From the NCBI GenBank assembly GCA_037954325.1, contig JBBMNZ010000040.1, positions 195,001 through 259,000 on the forward strand: a DNA stretch of 64,000 nucleotides, given 5' to 3'. The notes under the pieces are model-generated. The model made no database searches. It saw only the letters and a program-made list of their open reading frames with translations, and was not told where the DNA came from. Source of the DNA: Fistularia commersonii (Eukaryota > Chordata > Actinopteri > Syngnathiformes > Fistulariidae). A program made the position numbers and the translations under genes. Shown piece after piece: positions 7,783 through 16,381 of this stretch (position 1 is its first letter; each line of letters begins with the position of its first letter).

Positions 7783-8154
7783 TCAACAGGACCCCGCAGA
7801 CTGGCCAAGGTGCACCTTCTTCGGACACGGATCCCCGTGACGTCGGCGTGAAGCTCCGGGAGCACCAGACATGCACTTATGAATAAGCGAAGGAGTCAAC
7901 TCCATAAGTCCTCCACTCAGGGCCTCGGTGTCACTGAATCGAGCAATTTGGTTTTTAATGTTTAAAAATCGGCTTAACATTGAGGTGGAAAACACAGCGG
8001 TATCGTTAAAATACAGTAACAGGGTGATAACATCCATGTAAGAAGTGGAGGGGGATTTATTGCACTCACGGCCCCACTCGTTTATTCCTCTCATACACAG
8101 CGGCCAGATCACCTGCTGGAGCTCCAAGCGCTGTGCACAGTCGGATGCCGCCAT
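7783..8154 (-). CDS. M ORF copy 3, unknown 123-aa protein
   Basis: It encodes the same 123-residue protein as 3906-4277, and the DNA appears the same over the ORF. It is thus closer to copy 1 than to the intervening copy 2. A CTCF-like motif overlaps the start (8148-8161). The block ends at 8254, where it meets Copia-A RT sequence at the proposed inversion junction. Function is unknown. Confidence 0.45.
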   Translation of the reverse strand: MAASDCAQRLELQQVIWPLCMRGINEWGRECNKSPSTSYMDVITLLLYFNDTAVFSTSMLSRFLNIKNQIARFSDTEALSGGLMELTPSLIHKCMSGAPGASRRRHGDPCPKKVHLGQSAGSC

Positions 8155-8248
8155 CTAGCGGACATAAAATGTAAGGAAGCGGAGGGAGAAAGCCATCCGG
8201 TGTTCCCCGAGTAGCGGCGACGAACGAGTTTAGAGCCGTGGAGAAGGT

Positions 8249-10054
8249 TTGCTTTGGGTAGATGATTTAATTATTGCAGCAGAGTGTTGCATGGTTTTCA
8301 GGGAGGAGTTGAGAAAGGGTCTGGGTGGTCAGGGAGAGCTTCCAGATGATTGGACAACAACAGCTAGTGTGATCAGGGAGACAGGTAGAAGAGTACTTGG
8401 TGTGTCATCTGGAAGGAAAGTAGATAAGGAGACTTGGTGGTGGAATGAGGAAGTGCAGGAGTGTATACAGAGAAAATGGTTAGCGAAGAAGAAGTGGGAT
8501 ACTGAGAGGACTGAAGAGAACAGACAGGAGTTCAGGGAGATGCGGCGAAAGGTAAAGATAGAGGTAGCAAAGGCAAAACAAAGGGCTTATGATGACTTGT
8601 ATGCTCGGTTGGATAGTAAGGAGGCTGAAAATGATCTATACAAGTTGGCGAAACAGAGAGATAAAGATGGAAAGGATGTACAGCAGGTCCGGGTGATAAA
8701 GGACAGAGAGGGAAATGTATTGACAGATGCTAGAAGAGTGACAGGAAGATGGAAAGAGTACTTTGAAGAGCTGATGAATGTGGAAAATGAAAGAGAGGCA
8801 AGGGTAGAAGAGGTGATTATTGTAGACCACAAAGTAGCAAAAATGAGTAAAAGTGAAGTGAGGAAGGCATTGAAGAGGATGAAGAGTGGAAAAGCAGTTG
8901 GTCCTGATGATATACCTGTGGAGGTGTGGAAGTGTCTAGGAGAGGCAGCGGTAGATTTTCTGACTAGATTATTCAACAGGATCTTAGAGAGTGAGAAGAT
9001 GCCTGAAGAATGGAGACAAAGTGTGGTGGTGCCTATTTTTAAGAATAAAGGGGATGTGCAGAATTGTGGCAACTACAGAGGGATAAAGTTGATGAGCCAT
9101 ACAATGAAGTTATGGGAAAGAGTAGTGGAAACTAGACTGAGAGCAGAAATCAGCATTTGTGAACAGCAGTATGGCTTCATGCCTAGGAAGAGTACTACAG
9201 ATGCAGTATTTGCGTTGAGAATGCTAATAGAAAAGTACAGAGAAGGCCAGAGGGAGCTGCATTGCGTTTTCGTAGACCTAGAAAAAGCATATGACAGGGT
9301 GCCAAGAGAGGAGCTCTGGTATTGTATGAGGAAGTCTGGAGTGGCAGAGAAGTATGTTAGACTGGTGCAGGACATGTATGCCAGCTGTGAGACACTGGTA
9401 CGGTGTGCTGTAGGGGTAACCGAGAAGTTCAAGGTGGAGGTGGGACTCCATCAGGGATCAGCTCTGAGCCCCTTCTTGTTCGCAATGGTGATGGGTAGGC
9501 TGACAGATGAGGTTAGACAGGAATCCCCATGGACCATGATGTTTGCGGATGACATTGTGATCTGTAGTGAGAGCAGACAACAGGTAGAGGAAAATCTAGA
9601 GAGGTGGAGGTATGCTCTGGAAAGGAGAGGAATGAAAGTTAGTCACAGCAAGACAGAATATATGTGTGTGAACGAGAGGAACTCGGGTGGAGCGGTGAGG
9701 CTACAGGGAGTGGAGATCAAGAAGCTGGAGGATTTCAGGTACTTAGGGTCAACAGTCCAGAGCAACGGAGAGTGCGTAAAAGAGGTGAAGAGACGGGTCC
9801 AAGCAGGTTGGAATGGCTGGAGAAAAGTGTCAGGGGTACTATGTGATAGAAGACTATCGGCCAGAATAAAAGGAAAGGTGTACAAGACAGTGGTGAGACC
9901 AGCGATGATATTTGGACTAGAAACTGTTCCAATGACCAAAAGACAGCAGACAGAACTAGAGGTTGCAGAGATGAAGATGTTGAGGTTCTCTTTGGGAGTG
10001 ACCAGGATGGATAGGATCAGGAATGAGTCTATCAGAGGGACGGCACATGTTTGA
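8249..10054 (+). pseudogene. RTE LINE reverse transcriptase (fused start, premature stop)
   Basis: 601-codon frame. The first 11 residues (WVDDLIIAA) come from Copia-A, so the apparent fusion is accidental. The rest is the RTE pol. A lysine/arginine-rich linker is followed by RT from about residue 200 (KRMKSGKAVGPDDIP), NYRGIKLMSHTMKLWERV, the catalytic Asp 343 in VFVDLEKAYDRV, LHQGSALSPFLF, and FADD with Asp 434-435. A TGA at 10052-10054 (a CGA in related copies, a typical CpG change) ends the frame. The same frame then continues to 10297 with RWFGHVQRRD and RGRPKRRFMD. RT motifs are intact, but the protein lacks an endonuclease. Confidence 0.93.
8255..8281 (+). pseudogene. Copia-A RT sliver before LINE insertion
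   Basis: GGGTAGATGATTTAATTATT encodes the WVDDLI part of Copia-A RT and matches 45095-45120 in reverse. It is the start of the 3' half-element and is cut from the rest by the LINE at 8282-10324. The last 18 bp (8264-8281) are repeated at 10325-10342 with one mismatch, giving the LINE target duplication. Confidence 0.85.
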
Positions 10055-10324
10055 TGTTTTGGAGAGAAGGTCAGAGAAGCCAGACTGAGATGGTTCGGTC
10101 ATGTACAGAGAAGAGATAGTGAATATATTGGTAGACGGATGCTGGAAATGGAGCTGCCAGGCAATAGGTCTCGAGGAAGACCAAAGAGAAGATTTATGGA
10201 CGTAGTGAGAGAGGATATGAAGGTAGCTGGTGTGAGAGAGGAAGATACAGAGAATAGGGTTAGATGGAGAAGGTTGACTCGCTGTGGCGACCCCTGACGG
10301 GAAAAGCCGAAAGAAGAAGAAGAA
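8282..10324 (+). mobile_element. RTE-type LINE, 5'-truncated
   Basis: Non-LTR retrotransposon of the RTE clade, about 2.04 kb. The endonuclease domain is missing, as is usual in 5'-truncated copies. The 3' end is CTGACGGGAAAAGCC followed by a short GAA tail. It is flanked by 18-bp target duplications (8264-8281 and 10325-10342, one mismatch) inside Copia-A RT, so it inserted after Copia-A. Confidence 0.93.
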
Positions 10325-11156
10325 GATTTCATTATTGCAGCAAGCAGCAATGATGCACTCAGCACATTTAAACAGAACATGAAATTCAAGTTCAACATGA
10401 AAGACCTGGGGAAACTATCATATTTTTTGGGCATACAATTTGAACAAAAGGGGGATGAAATCAAAGTACATCCTAAAAATGCTAGAGAGATTTGGAATGT
10501 CAGAATGTAAAGCAAGATCTACTCCAAGTGAGCAAAAATTAGAGGGCATCCCTGTAGCTGATGAAAATGAGCAAAGTGAACCTGTCGACCCCAAAGAATA
10601 TCGTGAGATTGTAGGCAGTCTTATTTATGCCATGACTTGCACCAGACCTGATATCAGCTGGATAGTGAGCAAACTATCACAGAATCTGGCAATGCCAAAA
10701 GTAGAAAACTTAGTAGCTGCAAAACATGTTCTGAGGTATTTGAAGGGGACAGCTGATTATGAACTAAGTTTCAAGACAAATAAGGAGGATTTGAACCTGA
10801 TAGCTTACAGTGATTCAGACTGGGCATCATCTGTAGAAGACAGACGTAGCACTACAGGCTACTGTTTCAGTTTAACAAAACAAGGCCCAGCCATTGCATG
10901 GAAGTCAAGGAAACAGCCCACAGTGGCCCTGTCAACATGTGAGGCTGAATACATCGGCCGAGCCACCACCGCACAAGAAAACATGTACCTGTCTCAACTG
11001 TTAAACGGTATGGAAAACAAAATGTACAGTTGCACAACAATCTACGGAGACAATCAGGGGGCCATCGCACTGAGTAAGAATCCTGTAAACAGACAAAGGT
11101 CAAAACACATTGATGTAAAATATCATTTCATTCGTGAAGCACTCAGTGAGGGTTAA
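10325..11156 (+). pseudogene. Copia-A RT C-terminus and RNase H
   Basis: The first part (10325-10460) encodes the RT thumb (KDLGKLSYFLGIQFEQKGDE). A 14-bp deletion between two CAAA repeats near 10465 removes MNQTK and shifts frame. The next frame (ATG at 10440, 238 codons) holds YILKMLERFG and a full RNase H with its acidic residues in YSDSDWAS, STCEAEYIG, YGDNQGA and KHIDVKYH. It ends in a TAA after ALSEG that is also present in the second copy (44265), although INLIYCPSEDTLADISTKL continues in frame. Confidence 0.9.
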
Positions 11157-11306
11157 ATAAATCTTATCTATTGTCCATCAGAGGACACGTTGGCAGACAT
11201 CTCGACAAAACTCATGACAAAGGTAAAAATAGAAAAATTCAAAAAGTGGTTCTTTGGAAATTAAAATGTCCAAAGTTTTTTTTTGGATGTTGAGATCAAG
11301 AGGGGG
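11157..11306 (+). other. Copia-A pol tail and polypurine tract
   Basis: In-frame continuation of the RNase H C-terminus (YCPSEDTLADISTKL, then KKWFFGN), ending near 11264. It is followed by TTGAGATCAAGAGGGGG, whose purine run (about 11298-11306) directly precedes the LTR and is the likely plus-strand primer. Confidence 0.8.
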
Positions 11307-11662
11307 TGTTGAGATAGGTGATCTCATTAGTTTTATTTGAGTTTACATTCTAGTATACATATGTTGTATTTGTATCTACTCTCAGGAAATGCATGGCACT
11401 TTATGACAAGGTTTGGGACTTGTTTTAGTTTTTCGCGACTGTTCAGCTAACTTGACGTTAACTTCTACGTCAGTGTTTTTTTTTTGGTATAGCGGTGCTG
11501 GCGGGAATTTTTCCCTCACTCTGTACTGTACATGTCCCATGGCTAACCGATGTTGATTCCCGGAGCTGTGAAGAAGAAAATAAAAGACGATTCAAACAAG
11601 GCAAACTTGTGAATTCCTTCCGAAACATGGAAAACGAAGAAGCTGCAAACTTAAACGCATCA
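11307..11662 (+). repeat. Copia-A 3' LTR of the split element
   Basis: 356 bp, TGTTGAGATAGG to GCATCA (the terminal AACA has become ATCA). It is followed by aggac (11663-11667), the reverse complement of the gtcct beside the 5' LTR at 2075-2079. The LTR contains the gag ATG and an AATAAA at 11579-11584. The short open frame 11495-11695 is only this LTR start running into the flank. Confidence 0.92.
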
Positions 11663-11667
11663 AGGAC

Positions 11668-12072
11668 ATTCGTTCTGTATGTAATCAGAAGTTAATAGTG
11701 TTAACGGTTTGTGAGAAATTTACAATGCTAGACAAAAAAATAAATTAAAAGGAAATAATTAAATCAATAGATAGACAAATAAAAAATTAAAACGAAAAAA
11801 GATTGCAAGGGGAATACAACATATAAGTAAGTTGGCGATACACAAGGAATCTCAGACATCAAACTGTATATTTTTTGTTGTTTATATATAAACATATACA
11901 AAACAAACATATGTTGTTTGTTGTTGTTTATTTTTGGGATATATTGAGGAATATTTGTTGGAAAGGAGTCACAATCGCTTTTTGATAATGTCGAAGTGTA
12001 TAGGTGGCTATAGAATTTAAAGATTTCTGTGGAAATTATAGCTTCATCTGTAATTTCCTTGTTGTTAAGACG
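11668..12072 (-). pseudogene. L1-like LINE, internally deleted (3' UTR fused to ORF2 middle)
   Basis: On the minus strand a short ORF2 piece (near 12070-11930), with EITDEAIIS, FYSHLYTS and NIPQYIPKI typical of the segment just before the L1 RT, is fused to the 3' UTR. The poly(A) end of this copy is at 2075-2202, separated by the Copia-A insertion and the inversion. Sister copies are at 18812-19345 and 41997-42531. Confidence 0.75.
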
Positions 12073-12649
12073 GGCTTCCGCTTTGCTCCGCTCCTCCGCT
12101 CCTCCGCTCTTCCGCTCGGGCCCTGGAACTCCCGATCTGCGGGACTTCGGTGAATTCCGGGCCAGTCTTCTGCTCTTCTGCTCTCCTCCGCTTCTTCGCT
12201 CCCCCGCTTTGGACCCTGGAACTCCCGAACTGGGCCGGGCTTCTGCCCTCCGCCTCTCCTCTGCTCATCCGCTCCAGGCCCTGGCACTCCTTGTCATCCA
12301 GTCATTCGCATGTGCGAGCCCGGAGGTCCGGGAGCTCCACTCAAACGTCCGGGGGATAAGGGTAAGGGGTCCTGCTCCCCCCCCCCCCCCCCCGCCGCCT
12401 CTGAGAAGAGAAACATCTCCTCCGCTCCTCCGCTTCTCAGCTCCTCCGCTCCTCCGCTGCGGAACCAGGTACTCCCGATCCTCCGAACTCAGGCGAATAG
12501 CGTGACGTGCTTCTGCTCTCCTATAAGCCCCTACACACTTCAAACACGGCTGTTATCACCCTGTTACTGCATTACAATGACACCCATTTGCTTTTGATCT
12601 CAGTGTCTGCCACCGTAAGGAAAAAGCGGGGGGGACGGGGGGGGGGGGG
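12073..12649. repeat. Satellite modules: CTCCTCCG minisatellite and CG-rich unit
   Basis: CTCCTCCGCTCCTC repeats alternate with GGGCCCTGGAACTCCCGA. These are followed by a satellite core (cattcgcatgtgcgagcccgg), a C run (12375-12394) and a segment (TGTTATCACCCTGTTACTGC) that also occurs inside the M block. The same order is at 19346-20544 and 38166-39277. Long open frames here reflect repeat composition and are not genes. Confidence 0.85.
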
Positions 12650-12860
12650 ACATAAGGGCATTCGTTCTGTATGTAATCAGAAGTTAATAGTGTTAACGGT
12701 TTGCGAGAAATTTTTAATGCCAGACAAAAACAGAAAATTAAAAGGAAATAATTAAATAAATAGATAGAAAAATAAAATTAAAAACTAAAAAAAAAATTGC
12801 AAGGGGAATACAACATGTAATTAAGTTGGCCGTTCACAAGGAATCTCAGACATCAAACTG
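12650..12860 (-). repeat. Extra copy of L1-like LINE 3' UTR
   Basis: About 210 bp of the LINE 3' UTR (from ACATAAGGGCATTCG to CATCAAACTG on the plus strand). It lies downstream of the complete LINE 3' end, so the 3' UTR is tandemly doubled. The same doubling is seen at 20545-20754 and 39278-39488. Confidence 0.82.
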
Positions 12861-13237
12861 TTTTTAATTGAACATAAATAGTACACACAAATATACAAAT
12901 GTACAAATAAACATGGCAAGGTAGAACTGAATGTCAATGAAACAACCAGGGATGAGGAAGCAACGGACATAAGGACATTTGTTCTGTATGTAATCAGAAG
13001 TTAATAGTGTTAACGGTTTGTGAGAAATTTACAGTGCTACACAAAAAAAGAAATTAAAAGGAAATAATTAAATCAATAGATAGACAAATAAAAAATTAAA
13101 ACGAAAAAAAAATTGCAAGGGGAATATAACATGTAATTAAGTTGTTTTTCTTTTTTTCCAAAAAAAGGAATCTCAGACATGGGTAACTGTATATTTTTTA
13201 GTTTTTGGATTTTTCCATAAGTTTTAAGGATTTTTTT

Positions 13238-13540
13238 TTATAATTCAAAATCGTTTATGAAGAAATTAAAATTTGGGGAGCATTTTTGCATTCTGTTTTT
13301 GTGAATGAGGAACTTGGCCAGGCCTAAAAGAACATTGACACAGAGTTCATCTGTTATGTTGCTTATAAGTAAACCAAATGTGATATCATCTTTTGAGAGG
13401 GAAACTGGTGACGATGGAATGAGAATGAGAAAAAATATATGGTCAATGGTTTCAATGTTGTCTTCACAAAATGTACAAATATTATCTTCAAAAGTAAAGC
13501 GTACCCGCAATAATTCCTTAGATGGGTAGATGTCATTCAT
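13238..13540 (-). pseudogene. L1-like ORF2 C-terminal zinc motif region, copy 1
   Basis: 100 codons with LLRVRFTFEDNICTFC and ETIDHIFF, resembling the CxxC...H C-terminal motif of L1/Tx1 ORF2. It is separated from the upstream part of ORF2 by a stop after NKNNI and a frame change, both shared by the three copies. Confidence 0.75.
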
Positions 13541-13634
13541 AATTTAGAAGTGGGTCTCTTCTTGCCTTGGGGGGTATGGGTAGAGTCAGACACATAGTTT
13601 GCAGCGTGGCAGTCGATTCCTTATCAAATTTATT

Positions 13635-14042
13635 TCAAATATTATTTTTGTTTTGACGTCCAGGGAACAAGTTTCCTGTGAAACATGTCCTAATAAAGGA
13701 GTTGCTGCACTTTCTGTCCAGAATTGAGATTCCCTGGAGTGATAGTCGGGGTAACTGTGGTTGTACGGTTCGGTGCGTCATTATATTTTTGGTCAGGAAT
13801 ACAAATTGTCGAGGCAGTGCGTTTCGTAACTTTATCAACTCTAATATGGGAGGCTTAAATCTGTGTGTAGTACAGAACTGTTCATAGTCTAGACGACTGC
13901 CATTGTCATCCATCAAGTCAATTATTGACCATATACCTTTCTCAAAGCATTCCTTGTAAAACAGAGGTTTGTTGCCACGCAGTACATATCTATTGTTCCA
14001 AATTATTGTACTGTGTGGTGAGAAATTGTGTACATATATCAT
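13635..14042 (-). pseudogene. L1-like ORF2 middle C-terminal part, copy 1
   Basis: 135 codons (YVHNFSPHSTIIWNN to FPGRQNKNN) in the same frame as 14052-14783. A TTA-to-TGA change at about 14052-14054 separates the two; copies 2 and 3 keep the codon open. Confidence 0.8.
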
Positions 14043-14051
14043 TTTCCAGTA

Positions 14052-14798
14052 TCATAGTATTTGTTTATGGAACTCTGAAAATTGGACAGGAATCTTGTTG
14101 ATATCCAAGTCAGAGATAAGCACAAGACTTAGGCCACCGACTTTGTTGAATAAGTAGTTTGGAGTACAATACCAGAAAAAATGATGATGTTTGATCCAGG
14201 ATTTCAACCAGTTCACCTTCAATGTCCCATTCAGGCAGTCCAACTCTATCACTTTCAGCCCTCCCTCACTTGTTTCTTTCCCCATATGTGATTTTTTTAG
14301 ATGGTGTGGTCTGTTCCTCCAGATAAAGTTGAAATTTATTTGGTTAATAGATTTTATGAGTTGATTTGGAGCAGCATTGGAATACACTGGGTATATACAT
14401 CTGGATAAACATTCCATTTTAGTCAAATATATCGGGCCTAATATTGATAAATCTCTTTGGAGCCATATATTCAATTTAGCTTTACTTTGATTCAGTTTAG
14501 ATTCAATGTTCCTGGACTGATTTAACTTTTGGTCCTTAGATAGGAAAATGCTCAAGTATTTTATTTCTGATTTGATAGGAACATTGCTGATTTCCTTTAG
14601 TGGTGAGTCATGCAGCTCAAGAAGTTTGCATTTCTTTAAGTTTAATGACAATCCTGAAGCCTTGGAGAATGTTTTAATTTTTTCAACGCTTATTGGGACT
14701 TGATGTTCATTTTTCAAAACTAAGGTTGTGTCATCTGCCAGCAGGCTAATTACAATTTCTGTCCCCGACATTATTTCTGTCCCACACATACACACACA

Positions 14799-14885
<87 letters not shown>
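14052..14885 (-). pseudogene. L1-like ORF2 RT C-terminal part, copy 1
   Basis: The first 34 or so codons are translation of the TG repeat (14784-14885) and are not protein-coding in origin. LINE sequence then starts with GTEIMSGTEIVISLLADD (YADD-type catalytic site). It continues with SGLSLNLKKCKLL, the palm/thumb of L1-type RT, and the conserved YPVYSNAAPN...FIWRNR segment. Confidence 0.85.
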
Positions 14886-14891
<6 letters not shown>

Positions 14892-14896
14892 ACACC
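14784..14896. repeat. (CA)n microsatellite
   Basis: Nearly pure CA array of about 110 bp, directly at the 5' boundary of the L1-like LINE. Equivalent arrays border copies 2 (22681-22792) and 3 (41424-41547). Confidence 0.97.
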
Positions 14897-15039
14897 TTAA
14901 TTCCACTCTTTTATATACGCATGTCTGGAGTTCCGGGAGCTCGTTCTCAACGTTCTGGGAATAATCATAGCTGTGCTGATAGCATTAGCCGAAACGCCCC
15001 CCCCCCCCCACACACCACCACCACCACCACCACCACCAA
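14897..15039. repeat. Satellite A end with C run and (ACC)n
   Basis: CTCTTTTATATACGCATGTC, the core TCATAGCTGTGCTGATAGC, then a C run and an ACC tract. The Copia-B composite is joined inside the ACC tract; uninterrupted versions are at 18349-18500 and 22793-22925. Confidence 0.85.
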
Positions 15040-15604
15040 TCTATGGGTGCATGAAGATAGGCTGTCTTTACATCCATTTGGTGTAAGAACAAATTTTCCG
15101 GAACTGATTTCTGCATGAACACCCTCACACTTGTCATATTTGCTGTTGGAGAAAATGTTTCCTCGAAATCCGTGCCATACTTTTGACTCTAGCCCTTAGC
15201 AACATACCGAGCTTTATATTTGTTTGTGCCATCTTCATTTCTTTTTAGCGCTTACGCCCCCCACCCCCCACCCCCACCCCCACTGCACACTTGCCTTGGG
15301 GTAGCTGTGTTAGGGTAAAAGTGTTGTTCTCTCTCAATGACTCCATCTCTTCGTCCATAGATTTCATCCACTTGTCAGCATTGAGGGAACTCCTTGCCTC
15401 TTTAAATGTCTGTGGGACACCACACGCCAGTCTATAACAGTAGTCAATGTTAGTGAACACTTGGTCATCGTCAATAGCACTAGTCACATAACTATTAAAG
15501 TAACTGGGCTTCTTTTTGGTTCTAGTTGATCGTCTCACATTGTCTGCACTGCTTGGCTGTGTCACACGGTCAGATACGGGGTTGCCCATTACCAAGGTGT
15601 ACAA
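15040..15604 (-). pseudogene. Copia-B linker and RT N-terminus, inverted copy
   Basis: Minus-strand linker with VRRSTRTKKKPSYF and GVPQTFKEA, ending in a G-rich tract (15255-15283 region). RT start sequence (YGTDFEETFSPTAN) follows to 15040, where it is cut at the codons for YLHAPID. An in-frame change near 15190 turns the tyrosine/serine region of GYSQK into a stop-containing variant. Confidence 0.78.
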
Positions 15605-16038
15605 AGGTGTACAAGACAGTGGTTAGACCAGCGATGATGTATGGACTAGAAACTGTTACAATGACCAAAAGACAGCAGACAGAACTAGAGGTTGCAGATA
15701 TGAAGATGTTGAGGTTCTCTTACGGAGTGACCAGGATTGATAGGATCAGGAATGAGTATCAGAGGAACAGCACATGTTCGATGTTTTGGAGAGAAGGTCA
15801 GAGAAGCCAGACTGAGATGGTTCGGTCATGTACAGAGGAGGGATAGAGAATATATTGGTAGACGGATGCTGGAATTGGAGCTGCAAGGCAAGAGGTCTCG
15901 AGGAAGACCAAAGAGAGGATTTATGGACGTGGTGAGAGAGGATATGAAGGTAGTTGGTGTGAGAGAGGAGGATACGGAGAATAGGGTTAGATGGAGAAAG
16001 TTGACTCGCTGTGGCCACACCTGACGGGAAAAGACAAA
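15603..16038 (+). pseudogene. RTE-type LINE 3' fragment, inverted copy
   Basis: Plus-strand RTE coding end (VYKTVVRPAMMYGLETV; then, after a 2-bp deletion at GAATGAGTATCAG, the frame with RWFGHVQRRD and RGRPKRGFMD). It ends CACACCTGACGGGAAAAG before the GAA tract. It matches 9879-10310 of the longer LINE. Confidence 0.9.
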
Positions 16039-16229
16039 AGAAGAAGAAGAAGAAGAAGAAGAAGAAGAAGAAGAAGAAGAAGAAGAAGAAGAAGAAGAAG
16101 AAGGAGAAGAAGAAGAAGAAGAAGAAGAAGAAGAAGAAGAAGAAGAAGAAGAAGAAGAAGAAGAAGAAGAAGAAGAAGGGGAAGAAGAAGAAGAAGAAGA
16201 AGAAGAAGAAGAAGAAGAAGAAGAAGAAG

Positions 16230-16259
<30 letters not shown>
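16039..16259. repeat. Expanded (GAA)n tract
   Basis: About 73 GAA units with single GGA/GGG interruptions near 16103 and 16180. It follows the LINE 3' end directly, so it is an expanded LINE tail. Long ORFs of poly-Arg, poly-Lys, poly-Glu, poly-Leu or poly-Ser across it are artefacts. Confidence 0.97.
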
Positions 16260-16264
<5 letters not shown>

Positions 16265-16381
16265 AAGAGAGGTTGGGGGGTAAGCAAACCTTCTCCACGG
16301 CTCTAAACTCGTTCGTCGCCGCTACTCGGGGAACACCGGATGGCTTTCTCCCTCCGCTTCCTTACATTTTATGTCCGCTAG

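Larger units (their letters stand above)
12861..14783 (-). mobile_element. L1/Tx1-type LINE, 5'-truncated, copy 1
   Basis: Minus-strand LINE of about 1.92 kb comprising the ORF2 C-terminal half and the 3' UTR, ending TTCAATTAAAAA. The 5' end abuts the TG repeat directly. RT begins only at the catalytic LADD motif; the fingers and endonuclease are absent. Copies 2 and 3 have the same ends, so they arose by duplication of the whole region and not by separate insertions. Confidence 0.9.

Noticed and set aside
8249..8281. Real copia-LINE fusion protein
   Set aside because: 18-bp target duplications show the join is a simple insertion that happens to keep frame.
12029..12597. Overlapping frames of 80-160 codons on both strands
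   Set aside because: High GC repeat sequence without stops; the same frames recur at 19279-19769 and 38180-38619 with frame differences, so no selection for coding is visible.
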